NCBI RefSeq assembly: GCF_000374645.1
Contig: NZ_KB894800.1
Coordinates: 1-44,013 of the forward strand
Source: Arhodomonas aquaeolei DSM 8974
Lineage (GTDB): Bacteria; Pseudomonadota; Gammaproteobacteria; Nitrococcales; Nitrococcaceae
Direction: 5' to 3'
Length of the DNA: 44,013 bases
Shown: positions 1 through 7,008 of the stretch, piece after piece
Layout of the letters: every line of letters starts with the position of its first letter
How positions within the stretch are numbered: the first letter of the stretch is position 1
The notes under the pieces: generated by a model
What the model was told of the DNA's origin: nothing
What the model saw: the letters and a program-made list of their open reading frames with translations, nothing else
Databases searched by the model: none
Position numbers and translations under genes: made by a program

Positions 1-398
1 CGGGAGCACCTGTGCGGGAGCGCTTCGTCGCGGCCTAACCTTGTCTGTGCAGGCTCTGAGTGCCTCAGGCCTTGGATACCGTTCGGGCTGTATGCGACAA
101 AGATAAAATGGGGAGCAGGGGGCGAATCTACGTCGCAGGCTCTGTCCTGCAGGCCGAAGGTTGGCTACAGCCTCCCTGCTCCCCTCTCTCCCAGGCGTCC
201 CCGGGACCGACACTAAGGGCTACAAACCCTTACCGTCGAAAACACAAGGTTGGCTGCTCCTGGCAGCCAACATCCCGTCCTGCGGCGCTGGCAGCGCCGA
301 CTGCCTTGATAGATCAGGGAGGCGCGGGGCGCCCGCCCGATGCGATTCCCCACCGGGACAACGACCCCACCGGCGCATGCCGGGTTACCATCTGTTAA
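1..398. other. Intergenic stretch with one REP-like hairpin
   Basis: I see no convincing gene here. The open frames have no recognisable protein features. A hairpin of the dispersed REP-A family lies at about 249-271, with arms GTTGGCTGC and GCAGCCAAC around the loop TCCTG. Its usual GTAG head is degraded to CAAG. The rest shows nothing I can name. Confidence 0.5.
249..271 (+). repeat. REP-A family hairpin, degenerate head
   Basis: The arms GTTGGCTGC and GCAGCCAAC form a perfect 9-bp stem around TCCTG. The same hairpin, usually with GTCGGCTGC arms and a GTAG head, recurs at about 1666, 3783, 4891, 28350, 28462, 39139 and 43993. Confidence 0.75.
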
Positions 399-731
399 AT
401 GGTCAACGGAGCACATCCGAAGGTCTACGCCTTGCGTCTGTCAGACGATACAGCTGCCCTGATTCGCAGGGTCGTCCGGGAAGAAGCCGAACCCAATGCC
501 CGTGTGTTCCTGTTTGGATCACGATTGCGGGACGATCGTCGCGGTGGGGACATCGATCTGCTCGTGGAAAGCGACACCCCGGTCGAGAACCCGGCTTGGC
601 TCGCGGCCGGGATTTCCGGCCGGCTAACCCGGCTCACCGGAGGGCGCGAGGTCGACGTCGTGTTCAGCGCCCCCAATCTGCAGCGCAGCACCATTCATGC
701 CCGGGCGTCGAAGGAAGGGCGACAGCTATGA
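399..731 (+). CDS. MNT-type nucleotidyltransferase, probable MntA-like antitoxin
   Basis: This 110-residue protein is a minimal nucleotidyltransferase. It carries the motif GSRLRDD followed by GGDIDLLVE (about residues 40-58), the glycine-serine plus paired-aspartate signature of the polymerase-beta superfamily, and a later EVDVVF strand supplies the third acidic position. In MntA/HepT modules such a protein silences a HEPN RNase by AMPylating a tyrosine beside its catalytic histidine. The stop codon overlaps the ATG of the next frame (ATGA at 728-731), so the two were one operon. The partner is now broken, leaving what looks like an orphan antitoxin. The nucleotidyltransferase fold is clear; the antitoxin role is inferred from context. 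Confidence 0.8.
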   Translation: MVNGAHPKVYALRLSDDTAALIRRVVREEAEPNARVFLFGSRLRDDRRGGDIDLLVESDTPVENPAWLAAGISGRLTRLTGGREVDVVFSAPNLQRSTIHARASKEGRQL

Positions 732-1222
732 CGACCCGGCCGGACAATATCGAACGCGTTCAATTCCTCGCCAGGGTCGTCCAGCGGGAAAGCCACCACC
801 TTGCAACGACTGACCGCCGCGTGTTCGACAGACCCTTCTCCACGGAGCGGGCACGCGATCTCGACAACGACATCGACGAGGCCTAACGCGTGGAGGCGTT
901 CGTCAGCCGTTTTGCGCACCTGCAGGACACGCTCGGCGACAAACTGCTCCCCGCCTATCTCGCCGCCCTGGGGGAGCGCAAAGGGGCACTCCTGGATAAC
1001 CTCGACCGCGCCGAGCGACTTGAGCTGGTCCCATCGGCGGACGAATAGTTCCGCCTTCGCAAGCTCCGCAACCAGATGGTGGACGAATACATCGAGGACA
1101 CCGCCGTACTCGCCAGCGTCCTCCAGACCGGCCACGAATTCGTCTCCACGCTGACGAACACCGCTACCCGCCTGCTCCAGGCACTGGCCGACCGCGGCTG
1201 GCTCAGCGATGGGCCTCCTTGA
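728..1222 (+). pseudogene. Broken HepT-like HEPN toxin gene (two in-frame stops)
   Basis: From the ATG at 728 one reading frame stays protein-like to the TGA at 1220-1222, about 164 codons. It is interrupted by TAA at 884-886 and TAG at 1046-1048 with no frameshift between them. The later part reads RKLRNQMVDEYIED. HepT toxins carry R-x4-H-x-Y at this point, and here the pattern is R-NQMV-D-E-Y, so the catalytic histidine is replaced by aspartate. The 4-nt overlap with the nucleotidyltransferase gene supports a former MntA/HepT operon. Three independent lesions suggest selection against an active RNase. The 3' end overlaps the convergent PilZ gene by 20 bp. The HEPN assignment rests on the motif and the pairing. 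Confidence 0.75.
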
Positions 1223-1514
1223 CGCTGGGCACGGCGCTGTTGAACCGGATCCCCATGCCCGAGGCACGGACATAGCAGACCACCGCCGGAATCCGGCGGG
1301 GCATGGGCCGCTCCGCGACGGCGGAGTAGAGCTGCACCTCCACCTTCAGCCCGGGCCAGAGCATGATCCGCCCGGGGCGCAGGCCGATGCCGGCACGATT
1401 CACGTCCCGCGTGCGGTACTCGCCCAGCCGCCTCCCGCGCAGATAGACCGCGACCCGCAGATCGGCCTCCACCCGCCCCAATCGCCGCCGATGCCGCCCC
1501 TTCTCACGGGCCAT
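1203..1514 (-). CDS. PilZ domain protein
   Basis: This 103-residue protein is a stand-alone PilZ domain. The N-terminal arginine-rich stretch RRRLGR supplies the RxxxR c-di-GMP motif. RDVNRAGIGLR corresponds to the second motif, (D/N)xSxxG, with asparagine where serine is usual. Beta-rich segments follow, ending with RASGMGIRF. PilZ proteins bind c-di-GMP and adjust pili, flagella or polysaccharide export. A GGAGG ribosome-binding site sits 8 nt before the ATG. The window also holds a diguanylate cyclase, two pilin genes and pilSR, so a link to surface behaviour is plausible but unproven. The serine-to-asparagine change could weaken ligand binding. Confidence 0.75.
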   Translation of the reverse strand: MAREKGRHRRRLGRVEADLRVAVYLRGRRLGEYRTRDVNRAGIGLRPGRIMLWPGLKVEVQLYSAVAERPMPRRIPAVVCYVRASGMGIRFNSAVPSVKEAHR

Positions 1515-1665
1515 CCGCCCATCCTCCCGATTCGCGCCACCACCCTCTCGCGTTCAGTCAGAAGATAACGAGTAACACGTTATAGGAGGTGGTCCGACCG
1601 GCGGTCAGCCGCCGAACGGTGCCAGCGGGGGCACGGGAGGTCACCGGCCTTGCGGGGCATCTTCT

Positions 1666-1692
1666 GTCGGCTGCCAGGAGCAGCCGACCTAC
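1666..1692 (-). repeat. REP-A repeat with GTAG head
   Basis: Read on the minus strand this is GTAG followed by GTCGGCTGC, loop TCCTG, then GCAGCCGAC. It is a perfect 9-bp stem behind the GTAG tetranucleotide typical of REP elements. Confidence 0.8.
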
Positions 1693-1734
1693 TGGAGATG
1701 CCGTGCGGACAGGGGGGCAGCGGCCATAGTAACG

Positions 1735-1767
1735 GTAGGTCGTGCACGGCCGCCGGCCGTGTGCGAC
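1735..1767 (+). repeat. REP-B repeat with GTAG head
   Basis: GTAG is followed by GTCGTGCACGGCC, a short loop and GGCCGTGTGCGAC. The stem has an internal mismatch (CA against TG). The same unit recurs at about 3686, 3736, 25874, 26040, 26876 and 26915. Confidence 0.75.
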
Positions 1768-1876
1768 ATCGCCGCCGATCCACAACGAGACGTGACATCA
1801 CAAACGGGCATCTCGGCCGTTGAGGAGGAGACCACCCAGGACGACTGATTACCAATCCCAACGCGGCGGGACGCCG

Positions 1877-3535
1877 TCACCCGCCGCCGGCGCGCAAGCG
1901 CACGCCCCGCAAGCGGTTGAGGGCCGCCATGACCTCGGCGGTGCGGGGGCGGGCGAGGTCGCCGTCGGGGCGTGCCGTGAGCCCGGTCCAGTCCGATTCC
2001 AGCAGGCGTGCTACGGCATCCGCCGGTGCGGACAGCCATACCTCATCGGATTCAGCCAGACGGGCCAGGACCCGTGCGACCCCGCGGACCTGGCTCGGAT
2101 CGACGAGCTGCTCCACCGCGCGCAGGTCGACCTCGTCCTCGCCATAAACGAGCGTATCCACGCCGCGGACCTTGACCCGGGGCTTGCCCTTGCCGGTACG
2201 CGGGTCGAGGGAGCGGGGCTGGAGCACCCGCGGGCGCGGCGCGGCGAGGTCGCGCTCGCCCTCCTCCCGGCGCTGCCCGGCGTGCGCCTCGGCGATGCGG
2301 TGGGCCTCGGCAGTGACGTCCCGCGGGAGGTAGTCATGCATCTGGATAACGGCATCGGCGTGGGCGAAGTAGTCGCCGGAGCCGCCCATTACCAGCACGG
2401 TGGCGACACCGAGGCGGTCGCGCAGCTCCCGGATGCGGTCCACGAAGGGCGTGATCGGCTCGTCGCGCTTGGCCACCAACGCCTGCATGCGCTCGTCGCG
2501 GATCATGAAGTTGGTCGCCGACGTATCCTCGTCGACGAGCAGGCTGCCGGCCCCCAGCTCCAGCGCCTCCTGCAGTGCCGCCGCCTGGCTCGTGGAGCCG
2601 GAGGCAAGCGCCGTGTCGAAGGCCTCGGTGGACTTGCCGTAGGGGAGATGGTTGATGAACGGCGAGAGGTCCAGCGCATGGACCGCACGTCCGTCCTCGG
2701 CACGGATCTTCACCGCCGAGGGCTCGGTAACCACCCGCTCGCGACCATCCCCGGGGACGTGATCGTAGACCCCGAGCTCCAGCGCCCGGAGCAGCGTGGA
2801 CTTGCCGTGGAAGCCACCACCGACGATCAGGGTGATGCCGGAAGCGATAGCCAGCCCACGCACCGGCCCGGCGTGCGGGGCCTCGAGCGTGACCGCCAGC
2901 GCGTCCGGCGCCTCGAAGGCGATCGCCTCCTGCAGCGGACGATCATCCACGCCGGAGCGCCGCGGCAGCACCGCTCCATCGGCGACGAAGGCCACCAGCC
3001 CGCGCTCCGCGAGCTGCGAGCGCAGGACCACCTGATCCTCCACGGTGTCGCAGTGCCGGGCCAGCGCCTCATCGTCCCGCTGCCCCGGGCGCAGGGCCTC
3101 CACGGCCTCCGGCAGGCGCCGGCAGAGCAGCGTGGCCGCCTGGCGCCCGAGGATCGTCCGTCCCCGCGCCGGCAGGCCCAGGGTGAAGCGCACCTCCACC
3201 CCGGTGTCGGTGAACAGCACCGCGGTGCGGTCCAGCACCGTCTGTGCCCCGGCATCGATGGCCATGGCGCACTCGTCGCGGACCGCGCGGCGGAAACAGC
3301 GCGCGAGGTAATCCCGCGCGGCCCGCGCCCGCTCGCCGGTCACGCAGTCCCCGGGCAGGCCGGCCAGGTCGTAAGGCAGGATCACGCGCAGCCGCGACGG
3401 CGCGGCATACGGATCCGCCTGGACGTGATCGACGACGAGAGTGAAGGCATCGAAGGCATACTCGCCCTCGATATCGCGGTACGCCTTGTAGCCCTTGCCG
3501 TCGATGCGCTGGAGCGCGGCCTGGAGCTTCTGCAT
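1877..3535 (-). CDS. ABC-class ATPase (COG3044/DUF2791-type)
   Basis: This predicted ATPase of about 552 residues belongs to the poorly characterised bacterial ABC-class ATPases of roughly 550 residues, which have no transmembrane partner. A Walker A motif GGGFHGKST is at about residues 237-245, and a Walker B-like LLVDEDTSA near 330. The N-terminal domain carries LPYDLAGLPGD. No membrane segments are seen, so it is probably cytosolic. I chose the ATG at 3535 (MQKLQAAL...) because GAAGAGG precedes it and homology-like sequence begins there. The frame stays open upstream to 3616, but those residues look non-coding. Its cellular role is unknown for the family. Confidence 0.82.
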   Translation of the reverse strand: MQKLQAALQRIDGKGYKAYRDIEGEYAFDAFTLVVDHVQADPYAAPSRLRVILPYDLAGLPGDCVTGERARAARDYLARCFRRAVRDECAMAIDAGAQTVLDRTAVLFTDTGVEVRFTLGLPARGRTILGRQAATLLCRRLPEAVEALRPGQRDDEALARHCDTVEDQVVLRSQLAERGLVAFVADGAVLPRRSGVDDRPLQEAIAFEAPDALAVTLEAPHAGPVRGLAIASGITLIVGGGFHGKSTLLRALELGVYDHVPGDGRERVVTEPSAVKIRAEDGRAVHALDLSPFINHLPYGKSTEAFDTALASGSTSQAAALQEALELGAGSLLVDEDTSATNFMIRDERMQALVAKRDEPITPFVDRIRELRDRLGVATVLVMGGSGDYFAHADAVIQMHDYLPRDVTAEAHRIAEAHAGQRREEGERDLAAPRPRVLQPRSLDPRTGKGKPRVKVRGVDTLVYGEDEVDLRAVEQLVDPSQVRGVARVLARLAESDEVWLSAPADAVARLLESDWTGLTARPDGDLARPRTAEVMAALNRLRGVRLRAGGG

Positions 3536-3886
3536 GAGGATACCTCTTCGCCGAATCTGCAAACGCCGCCCAGCTTGCCACAGCGCCGGCGACTCCAGCA
3601 GCCGAGCCAAGGGCACAAGCAGGCCCGCCTCGCTCGGCCACTCCAGGCAACCGATAGGTTGGGTAATGCCCCAGGGTGCAACCGCGTAGGTCGTGCGCCG
3701 AAGGCGTGCGACATTCCCCGTTCACCGGCGGGGACGTCGCACACGGCCACCGGCCGTGCACGACCTACCCGCGGTGGCGCCCGTAGGTCGGCCGCTCAAG
3801 GCAGCCGACATCTCTGTTCATGCAGTCGCACCGCACCGTGATTCGACCACGCCCACAACCCCTCCACATCACCCCATAATGGCGCC
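3536..3886. other. Intergenic stretch made largely of REP repeats
   Basis: There is no gene. An inverted pair of REP-B units (3686-3712 plus, 3736-3768 minus) forms a BIME-like block, and a REP-A unit follows at 3783-3809. The segment from 3783 onward is the start of the 163-bp copy of the dinB upstream region. Confidence 0.6.
3686..3768. repeat. Inverted pair of REP-B units (BIME-like)
   Basis: The plus-strand unit (3686-3712) reads GTAG then GTCGTGCGCC-GAA-GGCGTGCGAC. The minus-strand unit (3736-3768) ends in CTAC and has arms GTCGCACACGGCC and GGCCGTGCACGAC. A 23-bp spacer separates the two. Confidence 0.75.
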
Positions 3887-3945
3887 ATGACCGCCCCGAA
3901 CCGAACCATCATGCACGTCGACATGGACGCCTTCTTCGCGTCCGT
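3783..3945 (+). repeat. Upstream 163-bp copy of the dinB promoter and first 20 codons
   Basis: This segment aligns without gaps to 4891-5053, offset exactly 1108 bp, with about 10 mismatches by eye. It begins precisely at the GTAG head of a REP-A repeat and ends inside codon 20 of dinB. Outside these borders the two copies diverge at once. Confidence 0.9.
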
Positions 3946-4066
3946 AGCACTGCGCGGGCGCGGCGTGATAGATCATTCTCGGCCGGGGGGTCACACACGG
4001 CTTGGCAGCTGTGCACGCTCTACCTCGTTAAGCGGCTCGGGACCGGCCGAGTTCGGCCGTAGGTAG
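3887..4066 (+). pseudogene. Truncated dinB 5' fragment
   Basis: The ATG at 3887 opens a 59-codon frame whose first 20 residues match DinB (MTAPNRTIMHVDMDAFFASV), including the metal-binding MHVDMD and the steric-gate phenylalanine region. The frame then runs into unrelated sequence and stops at 4064-4066. It keeps the same CATAAT and ATG spacing as the intact gene, so it might still be transcribed, but it cannot encode a polymerase. It marks the left border of a duplication around the HicBA module. Confidence 0.88.
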
Positions 4067-4071
4067 GCAGC

Positions 4072-4090
4072 TCCATGCGACCAGCATGGA
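4072..4090. terminator. Possible hairpin downstream of hicB
   Basis: The arms TCCATGC and GCATGGA pair around GACCA. The hairpin lies about 25 bp past the hicB stop on the minus strand, but no T-run follows, so terminator function is uncertain. Confidence 0.3.
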
Positions 4091-4113
4091 CATTTACGCC
4101 GTTGTAATAACAA

Positions 4114-4527
4114 TCAGGTGCTATTGAACCGGTCCGTCTCATGCTTCATCGCCGCTTCCGCGGCTCGTGCCAGAAAACCACTTCGCGTGAGATGGTGAGC
4201 GCGGGCGTAGGCGTCAATTCGCTGGACGAGTCCGCCCGGCAGGGAGACATTCAAGCGGACCGGCTGGGTGTTCAGGCGGGAGACGTCCACATCGATGAGC
4301 ATCCACACACCATCGTGGTATCGCTCATCACCCGCCAACTTCTCCAACGGCGTCGGGGCAGGCAAGGGCATATCCTCGCCCTCACAGTAGACCTCGATGG
4401 CCTCCTGGATCGCCTTCGGCAGTTCCTCCCACGTATCGGCCGCGGAGAAACAGCCAGGAAAGTCCGGAATAGTGACCCCGTGAGCCGTGCTGTCGTCCCC
4501 GGGGTGCACATAGACAGGATAGAGCAT
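4114..4527 (-). CDS. hicB: HicB-family antitoxin
   Basis: This 137-residue antitoxin has two parts. The N-terminal HicB fold runs from MLYPVYVHPGDD through GVTIPDFPGCFSAADTWEE and an acidic helix EAIEVYCEGED. The C-terminal part, RLNVSLPGGLVQRIDAYARAHHLTRSGFLARAA, is a ribbon-helix-helix DNA-binding domain. The protein would neutralise HicA and repress the operon. The gene lies 6 nt downstream of hicA in the usual toxin-first order. Both genes sit in a 945-bp block between the two copies of the dinB 5' end. The family call is strong. Confidence 0.9.
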   Translation of the reverse strand: MLYPVYVHPGDDSTAHGVTIPDFPGCFSAADTWEELPKAIQEAIEVYCEGEDMPLPAPTPLEKLAGDERYHDGVWMLIDVDVSRLNTQPVRLNVSLPGGLVQRIDAYARAHHLTRSGFLARAAEAAMKHETDRFNST

Positions 4528-4533
4528 GGTCGG

Positions 4534-4740
4534 TTACCTCCAGTCCCAGCCGGCCTGCCGATAGATATTCCTCAGCGTACCGGCAGGCAAATCTTTACGC
4601 GGATGCGGCACCACCACGTGTCCAGAACGACAAGGATGCTTGAACTTCTGGTGATCTCCCTTACCACCAACCCGCCTCCAACCTTCCTGTTCCAGTCGCG
4701 CGATGACATCCTTGCTCTTAATTTGTGTATCTTTACACAC
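4534..4740 (-). CDS. hicA: HicA-family mRNA interferase toxin
   Basis: This 68-residue protein has the compact HicA double-stranded-RNA-binding-like fold: KSKDVIARLEQEGWRRVGGKGDHQKFKHP, then VVVPHPRKDLPAGTLRNIYRQAGW. The histidine in GDHQKF is the expected catalytic residue. HicA toxins cleave mRNA or block translation. The longest start is a GTG at 4740. However, a perfect inverted repeat (TGTGTA-N4-TACACA) covers the first codons, and family members usually begin near KSKDV, so the true start may be a few codons further in. It is probably co-transcribed with hicB. Confidence 0.87.
   Translation of the reverse strand: MCKDTQIKSKDVIARLEQEGWRRVGGKGDHQKFKHPCRSGHVVVPHPRKDLPAGTLRNIYRQAGWDWR
4724..4739. 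promoter_or_regulatory. Inverted repeat at the hicA start, candidate HicB operator
   Basis: TGTGTA (4724-4729) and TACACA (4734-4739) form a perfect 6-bp inverted repeat with a 4-bp spacer. It sits exactly at the 5' end of hicA, and HicB has a ribbon-helix-helix domain that would bind such a site. This is inference from position and symmetry. Confidence 0.5.
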
Positions 4741-4837
4741 TTTAGCTCAACGGATCCACGAAACCACTGCCCACGCCGTTCAACAGCTCCCCGCAGCCGA
4801 CATGCGCGGTACAGTAGAGAAGAGTGCCGCGAAGGGT

Positions 4838-4870
4838 GTCGGGCAGGCGCGGCGCGCCTCCCCGACCTAC
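4838..4870 (-). repeat. REP-like repeat with GTAG head and GC-rich stem
   Basis: On the minus strand this reads GTAG then GTCGGGGAGGCGC, a short loop and GCGCCTGCCCGAC. It has the same architecture as REP-A but a different stem. It directly precedes the REP-A unit at 4891. Confidence 0.65.
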
Positions 4871-4890
4871 GACAGAAGGCCCCCGCGACA

Positions 4891-5053
4891 GTAGGTCGGC
4901 TGCTCCTGGCAGCCGAGATCCCCGTTCACGCAGTCGCACCGCACCGTGATTCGACCACGCCCACACCCCCTCCACATGACCCCATAATGGCGCCATGACT
5001 GCCCCGAACCGAACCATCATGCACGTCGACATGGACGCCTTCTTCGCGTCCGT
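4891..5053 (+). repeat. Downstream copy of the 163-bp direct repeat (dinB 5' end)
   Basis: This is the partner of 3783-3945. It starts at the GTAG of a REP-A unit (4891-4917) and includes the region just upstream of dinB and its first 19-20 codons. The conserved CATAAT lies only 8 nt before the ATG in both copies. That would fit a -10 box for a leaderless transcript, although no -35 is evident. Confidence 0.88.
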
Positions 5054-6068
5054 GGAGCTGCTGCGCCGCCCGGAGCTCGCCGGGCAGCCGGTGGTGGTCG
5101 GCGGCCGGGGCGACCCGAACCGCCGCGGGGTCGTCTCCACCGCGACCTACGAGGCCCGGCAGTACGGCATCCACTCCGCGATGCCGCTGCGCCGGGCGCT
5201 GGAGCTCTGCCCCCATGCCGTGTTCCTGCCGGTGGACCTCGCCGCCTACCGTACCGCCTCCACGGAGGTCTTCGCCCTGCTGCGCGAGCTCTCCGAGCAC
5301 ATCGAGCCCGTGGGGCTGGACGAGGCCTACCTGGACGTCAGCCACCGTCCGGAACCGCCGCGCGACCTCGGCGCCGAGCTCAAGGCCCGCATCCATTCGC
5401 GCACCCGGCTCACCGGCTCCGTCGGCCTTGCCCCGAACCGCCTCCTCGCAAAGATCGCCTCGGATCTGGAGAAACCCGACGGCCTCACCGAGCTGACCCT
5501 GGACGACGTCCCCGACCGAGTCTGGCCCCTGCCCGTGCGCACGCTTCACGGCGTCGGCCCGCGCACCGGCGAGAGGCTGGCCGACCTCGGCATAGAGACC
5601 ATCGGGGACCTCGCCGCCACGCCCGTGGAACGCCTAGCAACCGCCTTCCCCGCCAACCACGCACAGGCCCTATCGGAACGCGCCCACGGCCATGACGAGC
5701 GCCCCGTCGCCCCGCGCCGTCAACGCAAGTCGATAGGCCGCGAAACCACCTTCCAGAAGGACTGCCGCTCCAGCGCCCGACTCGCCTGGCTGGCCGAGGA
5801 GATGCTTACCGGGCTCGTCCCGCGGCTGACCGAGCGCGGCCTGCGCGCACGGACAGTGACGGTGAAGATCCGCTACCGCGACTTCGTCACCCAGACCCGC
5901 TCCCTGTCACTGAACGAGGCCAGCGCCGACCCCGATACCCTCGCCGCCGCCGTGCAGGAATGCCTGCGCCAGCACACCCTCCATCGCGCGGTACGGCTGC
6001 TCGGCGTCTCCCTCTCCCAGCTCACCGACACCCCCGAGGGCCCCCAACAGCTCTCCATCATCCAGTGA
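4995..6068 (+). CDS. dinB: DNA polymerase IV
   Basis: This 357-residue Y-family translesion polymerase extends mismatched or damaged primers. The palm motifs are intact: MHVDMDAFFASVE at the N-terminus (metal-binding aspartate and steric-gate phenylalanine) and GLDEAYLDV near residue 108 (catalytic Asp-Glu). A helix-hairpin-helix segment (LHGVGPRTGERLADLGIETIGDLA) and a little-finger domain follow. The C-terminus QQLSIIQ resembles a QLxLF beta-clamp-binding motif. Length is normal for the family. I see no clear LexA box upstream. The first 59 nt and the 104 bp before them are duplicated at 3783-3945. Confidence 0.95.
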   Translation: MTAPNRTIMHVDMDAFFASVELLRRPELAGQPVVVGGRGDPNRRGVVSTATYEARQYGIHSAMPLRRALELCPHAVFLPVDLAAYRTASTEVFALLRELSEHIEPVGLDEAYLDVSHRPEPPRDLGAELKARIHSRTRLTGSVGLAPNRLLAKIASDLEKPDGLTELTLDDVPDRVWPLPVRTLHGVGPRTGERLADLGIETIGDLAATPVERLATAFPANHAQALSERAHGHDERPVAPRRQRKSIGRETTFQKDCRSSARLAWLAEEMLTGLVPRLTERGLRARTVTVKIRYRDFVTQTRSLSLNEASADPDTLAAAVQECLRQHTLHRAVRLLGVSLSQLTDTPEGPQQLSIIQ

Positions 6069-6106
6069 GCCCGAGCCTCCTCCTCCCGCAAGCCTCCTCC
6101 GTACAG

Positions 6107-6131
6107 CCCCTCTCCCTTCACGGGAGAGGGG
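6107..6131 (+). repeat. REP-D palindrome
   Basis: CCCCTCTCCC and GGGAGAGGGG pair around TTCAC. The same palindrome recurs at about 25916, 28198, 28545, 36484-36620, 36768 and throughout 36950-37290. Confidence 0.8.
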
Positions 6132-6270
6132 TTTGGGGAGAAGGTTTTGGGAATTCGGGGAGAGGGTCTTGCCGAGAGGACCCGTACCGCGAACCGCCCC
6201 CGCCCAAAGCCCCCACACCCGACAAACCACCCCGAACCCCCGACAATGTGCCGCTCCACGTCACACCCCG

Positions 6271-6298
6271 ATTGCCAAACATGACAAAATGCGGCAAT
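6271..6298. promoter_or_regulatory. Inverted repeat, candidate upstream activator site for the pilin promoter
   Basis: ATTGCC (6271-6276) and GGCAAT (6293-6298) are inverted about 110 bp upstream of the -24 element. A related GGGCAATC lies about 85 bp upstream of the second pilin promoter. Binding by PilR is speculation. Confidence 0.35.
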
Positions 6299-6407
6299 TG
6301 CACACGGATGTGCAGCCTGCCCATACTGCGGCCGTGTCCAAGGCATCGCGCCCGCACGCGCGGCTCTTAGGAACGGACTCAGAACCGTCGGGCGCGCACC
6401 GGAGAGG

Positions 6408-6423
6408 TGGCACGGAACCTGCT
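6408..6423 (+). promoter_or_regulatory. Sigma-54 promoter of the first pilin gene
   Basis: TGGCACG-GAAC-CTGCT matches the -24/-12 consensus TGGCACG-N4-TTGCW with one change (C for T at the start of the -12 block). PilR, a sigma-54 activator encoded at 35094-36434, is the expected activator. The pilin ATG follows 114 nt later. Confidence 0.8.
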
Positions 6424-6536
6424 AAGTCATTGAGTGACTGGAGGGCAGGACCAGGGCGTGGACCGGGGCAACCCGGTTGGGCACACACGGCCACCCGGAC
6501 AACTTCAGTACTGTTGAACGCAAATGGAGTTCACCC

Positions 6537-6935
6537 ATGAAGAAGACACAGCAGGGCTTCACGCTCATCGAGCTGATGATCGTGGTCGCGATCATCGGCA
6601 TCCTCGCCGCCATCGCCATCCCGGCGTATCAGGACTACACCCGGCGCGCTCAGGCCAGTGAGCTGATCTCGGTCGCTGCGCCCGTCAAGACCGCAGTTTC
6701 CGAGTTTGCCGTGGTCAACGGCTACCTTCCGAACGCGGGTAGCGTTAACTTTTCTAGCGTAAGCACAGACCTTGTGAGTGGCGTAACCTGGAACGGCGGT
6801 TCTATTTCCGTTACAGGCTCCGGTCAGCTGTCAAACCTCACTATCAGCATGGATCCCGCTCTGAATTCCGGCTCCGTGACGTGGGAGTGCAACTCCTCCG
6901 GATCGGTCGAGTACGCCCCGAGCAGCTGTCAGTAA
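6537..6935 (+). CDS. pilA: Type IV major pilin-like protein
   Basis: This 132-residue prepilin has a 7-residue leader MKKTQQG, then [32 protein letters not shown]. That is a canonical type IVa N-terminus with Glu at mature position 5, cut and N-methylated by PilD. The C-terminal disulfide loop runs from the Cys in WECNSS to the Cys two residues from the end. The mature domain is very rich in Ser and Thr, so O-glycosylation sites are plentiful. I start at 6537, where GGAG precedes the ATG, rather than at an upstream in-frame ATG at 6477. A sigma-54 promoter lies upstream and a strong terminator 28 bp downstream. Confidence 0.93.
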   Translation: MKKTQQGFTLIELMIVVAIIGILAAIAIPAYQDYTRRAQASELISVAAPVKTAVSEFAVVNGYLPNAGSVNFSSVSTDLVSGVTWNGGSISVTGSGQLSNLTISMDPALNSGSVTWECNSSGSVEYAPSSCQ

Positions 6936-6963
6936 ACGACGACGCTCAACCGAAGGGTGATAT

Positions 6964-6997
6964 GATGGGGCCAATCGAATTGGCCCCATCTTCTTTT
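6964..6997 (+). terminator. Rho-independent terminator after the first pilin gene
   Basis: The arms GATGGGGCCAAT and ATTGGCCCCATC form a perfect 12-bp stem around CGA, followed by TTCTTTT. It separates the pilin from the glycosyltransferase genes, which probably receive limited read-through or have their own promoter. Confidence 0.9.
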
Positions 6998-7008
6998 CCG
7001 GAAAGGCA

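Larger units (their letters stand above)
1515..1876. other. Intergenic stretch with two GTAG-headed repeats
   Basis: No gene is supported here. The stretch holds a REP-A repeat on the minus strand (1666-1692) and a REP-B repeat on the plus strand (1735-1767). It lies between the start of the PilZ gene and the 3' end of the ABC-class ATPase gene. Confidence 0.5.
6069..6536. other. Pilin upstream region: REP-D palindrome and sigma-54 control elements
   Basis: No gene is seen. The stretch holds a CCCCTCTCCC palindrome (6107-6131), an inverted repeat ATTGCC...GGCAAT (6271-6298) and a sigma-54 promoter (6408-6423) about 114 bp before the pilin start codon. Confidence 0.6.

Noticed and set aside
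1820-3841. Very long plus-strand open frame opposite the ABC-class ATPase gene
   Set aside because: It is an antisense shadow in G+C-rich DNA. The minus-strand protein has clear ATPase motifs and a ribosome-binding site, while the plus frame has neither.
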